64,000 nucleotides of DNA from Streptomyces sp. MP131-18 (GTDB taxonomy: Bacteria > Actinomycetota > Actinomycetes > Streptomycetales > Streptomycetaceae), in the NCBI RefSeq assembly GCF_001984575.1, contig NZ_LZNS01000001.1, positions 5,359,933 to 5,423,932 of the forward strand. The letters run 5' to 3'. The stretch's first letter is position 1. Each line of letters starts with the position of its first letter. The notes under the pieces are model-generated. The model saw only the letters and a list, made by a program, of their open reading frames with translations, was not told the origin of the DNA and searched no databases. A program made the position numbers and the translations under genes. Below, piece after piece: positions 33,483-40,695 of this stretch.

Positions 33483-33508
33483 ATACGAACGTATCGATAC
33501 GATCGTAT
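33483..33508. promoter_or_regulatory. Overlapping palindromes, probable TetR operator
   Basis: The 75-base gap between the divergent hydrolase and TetR genes holds ATACGATCGTAT (33497-33508, perfect), CGTATCGATACG (33490-33501, perfect) and ATACGAACGTAT (33483-33494, near-perfect). They form a repeated array with a 7-base phase, consistent with cooperative binding of two TetR dimers to both promoters. Confidence 0.72.
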
Positions 33509-33538
33509 GCCAACGTGAGGGTGCGAGAGACTGGGGGC

Positions 33539-34156
33539 ATGCCCAGACCGGTCGACAAGGACGCGCGACGCCAGGACGTGGCGGCGGCCCTCTTCCGCAT
33601 CGCCGCGCGCGAAGGGCTGGGCGCGGTCAGCATGCGCACGGTCGCCGCCGAGGCCGGGTTCTCGCTCGGCGCCGTGCAGCGGTACTTCCGTTCCAAGGAC
33701 GAGATGCTGCGCTTCGCCCTCGACCTCGCCGTCTCGGCCAACCGCGAGCGCCTCGCCGGCATCGCCGCCGGCTCCGGCCGGCCGGCCTTCCCCGAAGCGC
33801 TTCGGCAGGCGCTGCTCACCTTCCTCCCCACCGACGCCCAGCGGCTCGCCGAGGCCAGAATCTGGATCGCCTTCTTCGCGGAGGCCGCCGTCAGGCCGGA
33901 CTTCGCCGAGGTCGTCGGTGAGCTGGACACCGAGGCACGCACCCGGCTGCGCCGGGTCCTCACCGCCGCGGCGGAGGCCGGCGAGGTCGACCAGGACCTG
34001 GACCCGGACGCCGTGGCCGAACTCGTCCTGGTCCTGATCGACGGACTGCTCTCCGCCGCGGCCCGCCACCGCCCCGGGGCCTCCCTGGACCCGCAGCGGG
34101 CAGCCATCGACGCCGCCGTCGCGGCCCTCACCCGCGGCCCCGGGCGGGAGGCGTAG
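33539..34156 (+). CDS. TetR family transcriptional regulator
   Basis: A 205-aa protein with an N-terminal TetR HTH (AALFRIAAREGLGAVSMRTVAAEAGFSLGAVQRYFRSKDEML) and a helical ligand-binding domain of the BetI-like TetR_C type (FPEALRQALLTFLPTDAQRLAEARIWIAFFAEA). The ATG at 33539 lies 31 bases from the palindrome array, which predicts autoregulation and control of the membrane hydrolase. Ligand unknown. Confidence 0.92.
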   Translation: MPRPVDKDARRQDVAAALFRIAAREGLGAVSMRTVAAEAGFSLGAVQRYFRSKDEMLRFALDLAVSANRERLAGIAAGSGRPAFPEALRQALLTFLPTDAQRLAEARIWIAFFAEAAVRPDFAEVVGELDTEARTRLRRVLTAAAEAGEVDQDLDPDAVAELVLVLIDGLLSAAARHRPGASLDPQRAAIDAAVAALTRGPGREA

Positions 34157-34169
34157 GGGCGTGGGCCCG

Positions 34170-34266
34170 CCGCGGCGCACGGTCGGCGTCCCGACGTCTC
34201 TTCGGCCGGCAGCGCTTGCCACGCTGCCTCCCACTCCTGGGACGAAACGATCGGCCGCAGCGTCAT
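34170..34266 (-). pseudogene. Truncated 5' end of a DUF899-like gene
   Basis: ATG at 34266 with a good RBS (GAGGAAATCC) starts MTLRPIVSSQEWEAAWQALP and then AEE, which resembles the N-terminus of DUF899 thioredoxin-like proteins (VVSxxEWxxAWxxL). After about 25 residues the similarity ends and the frame runs into the antisense of the TetR gene. It looks like a deletion remnant that kept its start signals. Confidence 0.4.
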
Positions 34267-34354
34267 GGATTTCCTCGTTACCCCACGGCGCGGCCGATGA
34301 GTTTGTGGCTCCCGGCCGGTCAGAGCTGGTGACATCCCAGGAAAGGACACCGCC

Positions 34355-34960
34355 ATGTCGGAGCTTCTCGTCGACTTCATCACCTCCCTCGACGGCCACG
34401 CATCGGGAGAGGGATGGCCCGGGTTCTGGGGTCTCGAAGGCCCGGAGTACCTCGCATGGCTCGGCGAGCAGCCCGAGGCCACCCACCTGATGGGAGCGAA
34501 CACCTACCGCCTGATGTCGGGCTTCGCCGCCGGCGAGGTCCCGAGTGGCCAAGACGAGTTCAGGCCCGAGGAAGAGGCGTCCGTCGAGGAGCTCACGCAA
34601 GCGTCCAAGGTGGTGTTCTCCTCCTCACTCGCGGAGCCACTGACGTGGGCCAACTCCACGCTCGTCCGCGACGATGCCGTCGAGGCGGTCCGCGCCATGA
34701 AGTCGAGTGGCTCGGGGCTCCTCAGCACGATCGGCAGCCTGAGTCTGTGCCGGTCCCTGCTGCGAGCCGGACTCGTCGACCGCTTCCGGGTCGTGATGTT
34801 CCCGGTGATCACCGGGGCCACGGGCGCGGAACGCATCTACGACGGCTATCCGGACGTCGCCCTCGAGATGACCGAGCACCGCACCTTCGACGGCCGCATC
34901 CAGCTGGTCGAGTACAAGCCCCGCGTGCTCGAGCACCCGCCGCTCGGCGCCCCTGCGTGA
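34355..34960 (+). CDS. Dihydrofolate-reductase-like (RibD C-terminal) protein
   Basis: A 201-aa protein of the dihydrofolate reductase/RibD_C superfamily: ELLVDFITSLDGHASGEG at the N-terminus, THLMGANTYRLMSGF, KVVFSSSLAEPLTWANSTLV and a C-terminal GLVDRFRVVMFPVITGATG. Members reduce pteridine- or pyrimidine-like compounds with NADPH, most with unknown substrate; trimethoprim-type DHFR activity is not implied. RBS AGGAAAGG is 9 bases before the ATG. It follows the TetR gene by 198 bases and is followed by tandem repeats. Confidence 0.87.
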   Translation: MSELLVDFITSLDGHASGEGWPGFWGLEGPEYLAWLGEQPEATHLMGANTYRLMSGFAAGEVPSGQDEFRPEEEASVEELTQASKVVFSSSLAEPLTWANSTLVRDDAVEAVRAMKSSGSGLLSTIGSLSLCRSLLRAGLVDRFRVVMFPVITGATGAERIYDGYPDVALEMTEHRTFDGRIQLVEYKPRVLEHPPLGAPA

Positions 34961-34967
34961 CCTCGCC

Positions 34968-35066
34968 CCGTCCGCCGGTCCCGTCCGCCGGTCCCGTCCG
35001 CCGGTCCTGACCGCCGGTCCTGACCGCCGGTCCTGACCGCCGGTCCTGACCGCCGGTCAGGACCGG
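34968..35066 (+). repeat. 13-bp tandem repeat array ending in a hairpin
   Basis: About seven head-to-tail copies of a 13-mer: GTCCCGTCCGCCG (first copies) then GTCCTGACCGCCG (four copies). The last copy forms a perfect 12-bp hairpin (35040-35051 with 35055-35066, loop GCC). It begins 8 bases after the DHFR-like stop codon; it may act as a terminator. Copy-number variation between strains is expected. Confidence 0.8.
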
Positions 35067-35292
35067 CGCCAGGTCGGCGGGCGCGGAGCAAGCCACCGTT
35101 TCCTCAAGCACGGAGCAGGCCGCCAGCAGGGCCGCGTACGCGCCGCCGGCCTGGATGCCGATGCTCGCTCTGACGGGTATCGTCCGCCTCTGCGGGACCG
35201 AGACGGCTGCGACTCCGGCCGTTCTTCCCTGCCGCTCAACGTCGCCACTGCGCCCGGCAGGTCGCCCTGGCCTCATGCGTCACCGCCACCGG
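35067..35292. other. Non-coding stretch between repeat array and CDF terminator
   Basis: Together with the repeats this makes a gap of over 370 bases without a convincing gene. A minus-strand frame reads ASIGIQAGGAYAALLAACSV, weakly like a remnant of a larger protein, but it has no start or RBS. No RNA gene was recognised. Confidence 0.4.
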
Positions 35293-35336
35293 CTGATCGC
35301 CGACCGGTGGGCCCGGGCCCACCGGTCGGCGATCAG
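35293..35336 (-). terminator. 44-bp perfect palindrome at end of CDF gene
   Basis: A perfect inverted repeat of two 22-base arms without a spacer (35293-35314 and 35315-35336; central GGGCCCGGGCCC). It includes the stop codon of the CDF gene (35333-35335). Probably the terminator of the minus-strand metal operon; as DNA it could form a cruciform. Confidence 0.7.
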
Positions 35337-36037
35337 GCGCAGCAGCCGCAGGCGTCCGCCGCCTGCCGCGGGGCGGGGACGGCGGCGTTGGCGGGGGCCG
35401 CGCAGCAGCCCTTGCCCCGCCAGGCGTCGCGGCCCTCCTTCACGGCGATGGCGGCGATGACCAGGGCCGCGACCGGGTCGGCCCAGGACCAGCCGAAGGC
35501 GGCGTTGAGGACAAGACCCAGCAGCAGCACCGCGGACAGGTACGTGCACAGCAGCGTCTGCCGGGAGTCCGCCACCGCGCTGGCCGAACCCAGTTCGCGC
35601 CCGGCCCGGCGCTGCGCGGCGGACAGGAACGGCATCACGGCCAGGGACAGCGCCGCCAGCACGATCCCTGGCACCGAGCCGTCGGCCTCGCCGGTGCCGG
35701 CCAGCGCGCGGACGGCGTCGGCGCCGACGTACGCGGCGAGCACGAGGAACGAGACGGCGATGATCCGCAGGGTCGTCTTCTCCCGGGCTTCGCGCACCGC
35801 GTGGTCGTGGGCGGAGAACTGCCAGGCGACCGCGGCGGCAGAGGAAACCTCGATGACCGAGTCCAGGCCGAAACCGATCAGCGCGGTGGAGGAAGCGATC
35901 GTTCCGGCGGTGATCGCGACGATCGCCTCGATGACGTTGTAGCCGATGGTCAAGGCGACCAGCAGCCGCACCCGGCGGGCGAGCGCCTCCCGTCGGGCCG
36001 GGCCGGGGCCGAGGGCTATGGGCAGGTCGGCGGCCAT
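35333..36037 (-). CDS. Cation diffusion facilitator family metal exporter
   Basis: A 234-aa membrane protein with CDF-type helices: LVALTIGYNVIEAIVAITAG, STALIGFGLDSVIEVSSA (metal-site Asp/Glu face), IIAVSFLVLAAYVGADAV, ADSRQTLLCTYLSAVLLLGL, WADPVAALVIAAIAVKEG. The cytoplasmic C-terminal domain is replaced by a short Cys-rich tail (KGCCAAP ... DACGCCA), which may bind soft metals. It would pump out divalent metal ions. ATG 36037 overlaps the stop of the upstream ArsR-type gene (TGATG), so regulator and pump are one operon. A frame extension to 36070 lies inside the regulator gene and is rejected. Confidence 0.88.
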   Translation of the reverse strand: MAADLPIALGPGPARREALARRVRLLVALTIGYNVIEAIVAITAGTIASSTALIGFGLDSVIEVSSAAAVAWQFSAHDHAVREAREKTTLRIIAVSFLVLAAYVGADAVRALAGTGEADGSVPGIVLAALSLAVMPFLSAAQRRAGRELGSASAVADSRQTLLCTYLSAVLLLGLVLNAAFGWSWADPVAALVIAAIAVKEGRDAWRGKGCCAAPANAAVPAPRQAADACGCCA

Positions 36038-36372
36038 CAGCAGCAGCCCTTCTCCTCGGCCTCGGCACACGTGCGGTCGGTCTCGACGGCCACCACGGCG
36101 CTGCGCAGATCGTCCAGCGCGTGGCCGAGCCGGGGATCGGCCAGCTCGTAGCGGACGCGGCGTCCGTCCGGCACCGCGACGACCAGGCCGCAGTCACGCA
36201 GGCACGCCAGATGGTTGGACAGTCTCGTGCGGGAGATCCCCAGGGTGTCGGCGAGGTCGGCCGGGTAGGCCGGGGCTTCGCGCAGGGCGAGCAGGATGCG
36301 GCAGCGGATCGGGTCGGCCAGCGCCCGGCCGAACCGGGTCAGGGCGTCGAGGTCGGTGGCGAGGCTCAGCAT
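36037..36372 (-). CDS. cmtR: ArsR/SmtB family metal sensor, CmtR-like
   Basis: A 111-aa winged-helix repressor. It closely follows Mycobacterium tuberculosis CmtR: DALTRFGRALADPIRCRILLAL, then the recognition-helix metal site RLSNHLACLRDCGLVV with two Cys in the CLRxC spacing, and a third Cys in ETDRTCAEAEE. CmtR senses Cd(II)/Pb(II) through exactly these three Cys. An additional CC pair ends the protein (EEKGCC). It is co-operonic with the CDF exporter and divergent from the ACR3-like transporter, so it probably represses both until metal binds. Repeats CCTGAATCC and CCCTGAACC at about 36395-36418 could be part of its operator. Confidence 0.88.
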   Translation of the reverse strand: MLSLATDLDALTRFGRALADPIRCRILLALREAPAYPADLADTLGISRTRLSNHLACLRDCGLVVAVPDGRRVRYELADPRLGHALDDLRSAVVAVETDRTCAEAEEKGCC

Positions 36373-36536
36373 GGACCGAACGGTACACCAAAGCCTGAAT
36401 CCATAAAACCCTGAACCTTGTTTCCGTCGCTCGGCCCCTGAGGGCTACGGTCGGGGGAGCATGATGCGGGGCCGGCCACCGCCCGCCACGTGTCACTCGC
36501 CCGCACCAGGCGGGGCCGGAGCAAGGAGAAGCAGCA

Positions 36537-37511
36537 GTGTCCCAGCCCGCAGGCGGACCGGTCGCGGCCATGGAACGGCATCAAGTAGCCGTCTACGCCG
36601 GGGCGATGGCGGTCGGCGCCCTGGTGGGGTGGGCCGTTCCCGAGGCGGGGCCTGGCCTCGGACACGCGATCAACCCGGTGCTCGCGGTTCTGCTGTACGT
36701 GACGTTCCTCCAGGTGCCCGCCGCCGAACTGATCCGCTCCCTGCGGGCGGGCCGGTTCCTGGCGGCCGCGCTGGTGGTGAACTTCGCGGTGGTACCGCTG
36801 GTCGTCGCGGCGATGTTCGTCTTCCTGCCCGACGACCGTGCGGTGCGCATGGGCGTGCTGCTCGTGCTGCTGGCGCCGTGCGTCGACTACGTGATCGTCT
36901 TCGCCGGGCTGGCCGGGGGCAACGCGCGGCGGCTGCTGGCCGCCACCCCGCTGCTGCTGATCGCGCAGATGGTGCTGCTGCCGCTGTTCCTGCTGCTGTT
37001 CATGGGCTCGGAGCTGGCCGACATCATCGAGGCCGGGCCTTTCGCCGAGGCGTTCATCGTGCTCATCGTCGTCCCGCTGACGCTGGCCTGGCTGGCCCAA
37101 GTCCTGACCGTCCGCCGCCCGGCCGCGCGGCGGGTCGTCGACGCCGCCGGAACGGCGATGGTGCCGCTGATGGCGGCGACCCTGTTCACGGTGGTCGCCT
37201 CCCAGGTGCCCAAGCTCGACGACAGCCTCGCCGACGTGGCCCGCGTCGTCCCGTTCTACGTACTCTTCCTGGCCGTGATGGCGTTCGCCGGCCGCGCCGT
37301 CGCCCGGCTGTTCCGCCTGGACGTACCCGACGGCCGCGCACTCGTCTTCACCGGCGCGACCCGCAACTCCCTGGTCGTCCTCCCGCTCGCCCTGGCCCTG
37401 CCAGATCACCTCGCCGTCGCCGCGGTGGTCGTCGTCACCCAGACCCTGGTCGAAGTCGTCGGCATGGTCATCTACGTCCGCGCGATACCACGGCTGCTCC
37501 CCACCCGCTGA
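36537..37511 (+). CDS. Arsenic resistance protein (ACR3/bile acid:Na+ symporter family)
   Basis: A 324-aa membrane protein with about ten hydrophobic segments of the bile acid/ACR3 superfamily. Family hallmarks are NPVLAVLLYVTFLQVP, LLLAPCVDYVIVF (the conserved Cys of the ACR3 TM4) and FTGATRNSLVVLPLALAL. It is predicted to export arsenite or a related thiophilic ion. GTG at 36537 follows AAGGAGAAG. It is divergent from the CmtR-like gene across 164 bases, making a three-gene metal/metalloid island. Confidence 0.87.
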   Translation: MSQPAGGPVAAMERHQVAVYAGAMAVGALVGWAVPEAGPGLGHAINPVLAVLLYVTFLQVPAAELIRSLRAGRFLAAALVVNFAVVPLVVAAMFVFLPDDRAVRMGVLLVLLAPCVDYVIVFAGLAGGNARRLLAATPLLLIAQMVLLPLFLLLFMGSELADIIEAGPFAEAFIVLIVVPLTLAWLAQVLTVRRPAARRVVDAAGTAMVPLMAATLFTVVASQVPKLDDSLADVARVVPFYVLFLAVMAFAGRAVARLFRLDVPDGRALVFTGATRNSLVVLPLALALPDHLAVAAVVVVTQTLVEVVGMVIYVRAIPRLLPTR

Positions 37512-37622
37512 CCCGGAAAATCCGGATCTTCACCGGCATTCGGGACTGGTCCCGGCGAAGCGCCCTTATCTTCCAAAGCGTCATGCACAGGACGTCGCAC
37601 ATCGCGAGATGGGAGACACATC

Positions 37623-37850
37623 ATGCGCAAGCTGATCACGGCGGGAATCTCCGCATTGGCGCTGGGGACCGCCCTGCTGGCGGGAACGGGCTCGGCTCAT
37701 GCCGCCGGGTGGGAGTACGAGAACTGGTACTTCAGCCAGAACAACTGCCTCGTCGCGGGCGGCGAGCTCGCAACGAGCGACCCCAGCGTCATCCAGACCC
37801 GCTGTGACGGGAAGGACGGCGGAATCTGGTACCTCTACGCACTCCGCTGA
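37623..37850 (+). CDS. Small secreted protein (75 aa)
   Basis: A 75-aa precursor: signal peptide MRKLITAGISALALGTALLA with cleavage after GSAHA, leaving a mature peptide of about 48 residues that begins AGWEYENWYFSQNNC and ends KDGGIWYLYALR. Two Cys in the mature part may form one disulfide. It is rich in Tyr, Trp and Asn. RBS GGGAG is 7-8 bases before the ATG, and a strong hairpin follows the stop, so it is a single-gene unit. No family recognised. Confidence 0.82.
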   Translation: MRKLITAGISALALGTALLAGTGSAHAAGWEYENWYFSQNNCLVAGGELATSDPSVIQTRCDGKDGGIWYLYALR

Positions 37851-37865
37851 ACGGCACACGGCCGA

Positions 37866-37898
37866 CCCCCGTGCTGGCCATCGCGGCCAGTACGGGGG
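37866..37898 (+). terminator. Terminator after small secreted protein gene
   Basis: CCCCCGTGCTGGCC (37866-37879) pairs with GGCCAGTACGGGGG (37885-37898) with one mismatch and a 5-base loop, 15 bases after the stop. Confidence 0.72.
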
Positions 37899-38237
37899 CG
37901 CTGCTCGATTGCTTCGAAGATGTCCGCGTCAGTCTCACGCTGCCATGGGGGGAAGTGCGTCCCAGTCGGCAGCATAACTCTCCTTCGGCGAGTCGATGTG
38001 CTTGTAGATCTGTGCGATCCGACAGATGGCTACGAAGCGCCCTTATCTGTTCGCGAGTGAGCCAGGAAGCGGGGCCGTTGCGCTGTGGCCGTTCCGCGTT
38101 GCGGGCCGGCCGGCGCCGGAGTGGGCCCGCAGCGGCCCGTTTTGGCAGGGGGCGTTTGGTGGCGTGCCGTGGTGGGCTGGAGGATGTGGTGGGAGTGAGC
38201 CATGGGTGCGACGTGGCCGATGGAGGAGGGAGCGGTG
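37899..38237. other. 339-base region without an intact gene
   Basis: Lies between the small secreted protein terminator and the FAD monooxygenase. On the minus strand about 37948-38040 a frame reads VAICRIAQIYKHIDSPKES, then YAADWDALPPMAA and a stop, a coherent C-terminus-like fragment preceded by a stop codon; it could be a gene remnant. Nothing else supported. Confidence 0.35.
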
Positions 38238-39296
38238 ATGAAGGTTCTCGTGTGCGGTGCGGGGATCGCCGGGCTGGCCGTGGCCTGGTGGCTGGGGCGG
38301 GACGGCCACGACGTGCTCCTCGTGGAACGGGCACCCGCGCGGCACGGTGCCGGCTACATGCTGGACTGCCAGGGGCCCGGCTACGACGCCGTCGCGCGTA
38401 TGGGGCTGCTGCCGCGGCTTCAGGAACGTGCCGTCTCCCTCTCCGAGTTGGTCTACCACGACGAGGACGGCGGCGTCCGCGAGCGTTTCACCGACGAAGG
38501 GCCCGCGGGCGACCGCATGGTGTCGCTGATGCGGGGCGACCTGGAGGACGTCCTGCACGACGCGCTGGCTCCGGGTACCGAGGTCCGCTTCCGCAGCGGC
38601 GTCGAGGCGTTCACCGACCACGGCGACGGCGTCGCCGTGACCCTGACCGACGGCTCCGTCGAACGCGCGGACCTGCTCGTCGGCGCCGACGGCATCCACT
38701 CGCGGGTGCGGGCCCTGGCGTTCGGTGCGGAGGACCGTTTCCTCCGCGACCTCGGGTTCCACACCGCCGCCTACGTCTTCGACGACGCCCAGACCGCGCG
38801 CAGTCTGGGCGACGCGCTGCACATGCTGGACGCGCCCGGCATCCAGGCCGGGGCGTACCCGGTGGGCGCGCACCGCGTCGCCACCCTCTTCTCGCACCGT
38901 GCGCCCGCGGGCACGCCGCTCCCCGGCGACCCGCGCGCGGAACTGCGGCGCGTGTACGGAACGACCGGCTGGATCGTTCCGCACCTCCTCGACCGCTGCC
39001 CCGGCCCGGCGGAGGTCTACTACGACCGCGTCGCCCAGATCGAGATGCCCGCGTGGAGCCGCGGCCGGGTGACGCTCGTCGGCGACGCGTGCCAGGCCAT
39101 GTCGCTGCTCTCCGGCCAGGGCGCCGGCATGGCGCTGGCGGGCGCCGAGGCGCTCGCCGCGGAGCTGCGCCGCGGCGGCGGCGACATCGCCGAGGCGCTG
39201 CGCGGCTACGAGGAACGCCTCAAGCCCGTCGTGCTGCAACGGCAGGAAGAGGCCAGGGGCATGGCCGAGGAGTTCGTGCCCGCCCAGGCCCCCTGA
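38238..39296 (+). CDS. FAD-dependent aromatic monooxygenase (PHBH/TetX-like)
   Basis: A 352-aa class A flavoprotein monooxygenase: GAGIAGLAVAWWLGRDGHDVLLVER for FAD, DLLVGADGIHSRVRALAF (DG motif), and GDACQAMSLLSGQGAGMALAGAEAL (GD motif). Such enzymes hydroxylate aromatic or polyketide substrates, or inactivate antibiotics, using NAD(P)H and O2. GGAGGGAG ends 5 bases before the ATG at 38238; the GTG/ATG starts further upstream are rejected. It converges with the acetyltransferase gene only 5 bases away. Confidence 0.89.
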   Translation: MKVLVCGAGIAGLAVAWWLGRDGHDVLLVERAPARHGAGYMLDCQGPGYDAVARMGLLPRLQERAVSLSELVYHDEDGGVRERFTDEGPAGDRMVSLMRGDLEDVLHDALAPGTEVRFRSGVEAFTDHGDGVAVTLTDGSVERADLLVGADGIHSRVRALAFGAEDRFLRDLGFHTAAYVFDDAQTARSLGDALHMLDAPGIQAGAYPVGAHRVATLFSHRAPAGTPLPGDPRAELRRVYGTTGWIVPHLLDRCPGPAEVYYDRVAQIEMPAWSRGRVTLVGDACQAMSLLSGQGAGMALAGAEALAAELRRGGGDIAEALRGYEERLKPVVLQRQEEARGMAEEFVPAQAP

Positions 39297-39301
39297 CCCC
39301 C

Positions 39302-39943
39302 TCAGGAATCGTCCGCCGTCAGGGTGCGGGGCGGGCGGTAGGTCCACTCGCGGTCCGCGTCGGTGATCGTCCGCAGGACGCGCGCGGGCGTTCCGGCGGC
39401 GACGGTCATCGGCGGCACGTTGGCCGTCACGATGCTGCCCGCGCCGATGACCGACCCGCGGCCTATCGTGACGCCGGGCAGGATGATGGCCCCGGTCCCG
39501 ATCCACACGTCGTCCCCGATGTGCACGGGCGCGGAGAACTGGCTGCCGTCGGTGCGCAGTTCGGGGTGAACGGGGTGGCCGGTCGTGGTGATCGTCACAT
39601 GCGGCGCGAACATCACGCGGTCGCCGATGAAGACGTCGGTGTCGTCGACGAGGGTGAGGCCGAAGTTGACGTAGACATCGTCGCCGAGGTGAGTGTAGTT
39701 GCCATAGGCGACGTGCAGCGGGGGCTCTACCCACACCCGCTCGCCCAGCGCGCCGAACAGCTCCCGCAGGATGTCGGCTCGGCCGGTCCGGTCGCGGGGG
39801 GCGGTCCTGTTGTAGGCGTCCGCCAGCTCCTTGCCGCGGATGCGTTCTTCCTCCAGCCGTTCGAGCCCGGGGGCGTGGTCGGTGTAGAGCTCGTGCGCCG
39901 CGATGCGACGGCGCACCTCCCGTTCGCGATCATCAATGGTCAC
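39302..39943 (-). CDS. Sugar O-acetyltransferase (LacA/Maa, left-handed beta-helix)
   Basis: A 213-aa protein of the maltose/galactoside acetyltransferase group: N-terminal Mac domain with ELYTDHAPGLERLEEERIRGKELADAYN, then hexapeptide repeats (VYVNFGLTLVDDTDVFIGDRVMFAP, HIGDDVWIGTGAIILPGVTIGRGSVIGAGSIV). The catalytic His is in TTTGHPVHPELR. It transfers acetyl from acetyl-CoA to a sugar hydroxyl, often for detoxification. ATG at 39943. Confidence 0.92.
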   Translation of the reverse strand: MTIDDREREVRRRIAAHELYTDHAPGLERLEEERIRGKELADAYNRTAPRDRTGRADILRELFGALGERVWVEPPLHVAYGNYTHLGDDVYVNFGLTLVDDTDVFIGDRVMFAPHVTITTTGHPVHPELRTDGSQFSAPVHIGDDVWIGTGAIILPGVTIGRGSVIGAGSIVTANVPPMTVAAGTPARVLRTITDADREWTYRPPRTLTADDS

Positions 39944-40044
39944 GTAAACATTGTCGCAAAGCGCCCGTGGAACCCCGCGGCGGGCGGGGGCGTACCGTGG
40001 CGGTGGACCGGCCGTCGGCGCGTCGGCCGGGAAGGGCGGTCACC

Positions 40045-40647
40045 GTGGAGGACAACACCGGGCGGCAGCGCGGTGCGCCCGAAGGGCCCGCGGGCACCGG
40101 GCGCGACGCGGCCGAGCCGTTCGGCACCCGGCGGCTCGACCTGGTGCCGCTTCGGGTCGGGCACGCCGAGGAGATGGCCGCGGTCCTGTCCGATCCGGCC
40201 CTGCACGCCTTCATCGGCGGCAGCCCGGACACCCCGCAGGCCCTGCGTTCCCGCTACCGGCGCATGACCGCGGGCTCTCCTGCCCCGGCCGTCTCCTGGC
40301 TGAACTGGGTGATCAGGCTCCGTGCGGACGCCCGGCTGACCGGCACCGTTCAGGCCACCGTCCACGCGAACGCCGGCCCCGCCGCCGAAGGCCACGGCCA
40401 CGGCCATGGCGCCGTTGCCGAGATCGCCTGGATGGTGGGAACGCCGTGGCAGGGCCGCCGCATCGCCACCGAGGCGGCCCGCGGACTCGTCGACTGGCTC
40501 GGCCGCCGGGGGGTGCGGACCGTTATCGCCCACATCCACCCCGACCACGCGGCGTCCGCGGCCGTCGCCTCGGCCGCCGGGCTCAGGCCCACGGACATGT
40601 GGCAGGACGGCGAGGTGCGGTGGCGCGGGAGCACCACCGGTCGGTGA
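40045..40647 (+). CDS. GNAT family N-acetyltransferase
   Basis: A 200-aa GNAT_3 (RimJ/RimL-type) acetyltransferase: GTRRLDLVPLRVGHAEEMAAVL, the beta4 region AEIAWMVGTPWQGRRIATEAARGLVDWL with the acetyl-CoA pyrophosphate loop, and AHIHPDHAASAAVASAAGL. It would acetylate a small amine or a protein N-terminus. GTG at 40045 has AAGGGCGG upstream; an earlier GTG at 40003 is an alternative. A stem-loop follows the stop. Confidence 0.84.
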   Translation: MEDNTGRQRGAPEGPAGTGRDAAEPFGTRRLDLVPLRVGHAEEMAAVLSDPALHAFIGGSPDTPQALRSRYRRMTAGSPAPAVSWLNWVIRLRADARLTGTVQATVHANAGPAAEGHGHGHGAVAEIAWMVGTPWQGRRIATEAARGLVDWLGRRGVRTVIAHIHPDHAASAAVASAAGLRPTDMWQDGEVRWRGSTTGR

Positions 40648-40650
40648 CCT

Positions 40651-40672
40651 CCCCGGCACGTCCGTGCCGGGG
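40651..40672. terminator. Hairpin between GNAT and LacI genes
   Basis: Perfect 10-bp arms CCCCGGCACG (40651-40660) and CGTGCCGGGG (40663-40672), 2-base loop, between convergent stop codons. Confidence 0.65.
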
Positions 40673-40695
40673 CCGCCCGGACGGCCCGGTGCCGT

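Noticed and set aside
32240..34600. 786-codon minus-strand frame
   Set aside because: Only the part from 33463 is a real hydrolase; upstream it is antisense to the TetR and DHFR-like genes.
35155..35280. Minus-strand sequence ASIGIQAGGAYAALLAACSV resembling part of a GGDEF-type protein
   Set aside because: No GGDEF motif, start or RBS; similarity is a few residues.
37948..38040. Minus-strand fragment VAICRIAQIYKHIDSPKES...
   Set aside because: Looks like a C-terminus of a lost gene but is preceded by a stop codon and has no start; too short to call.
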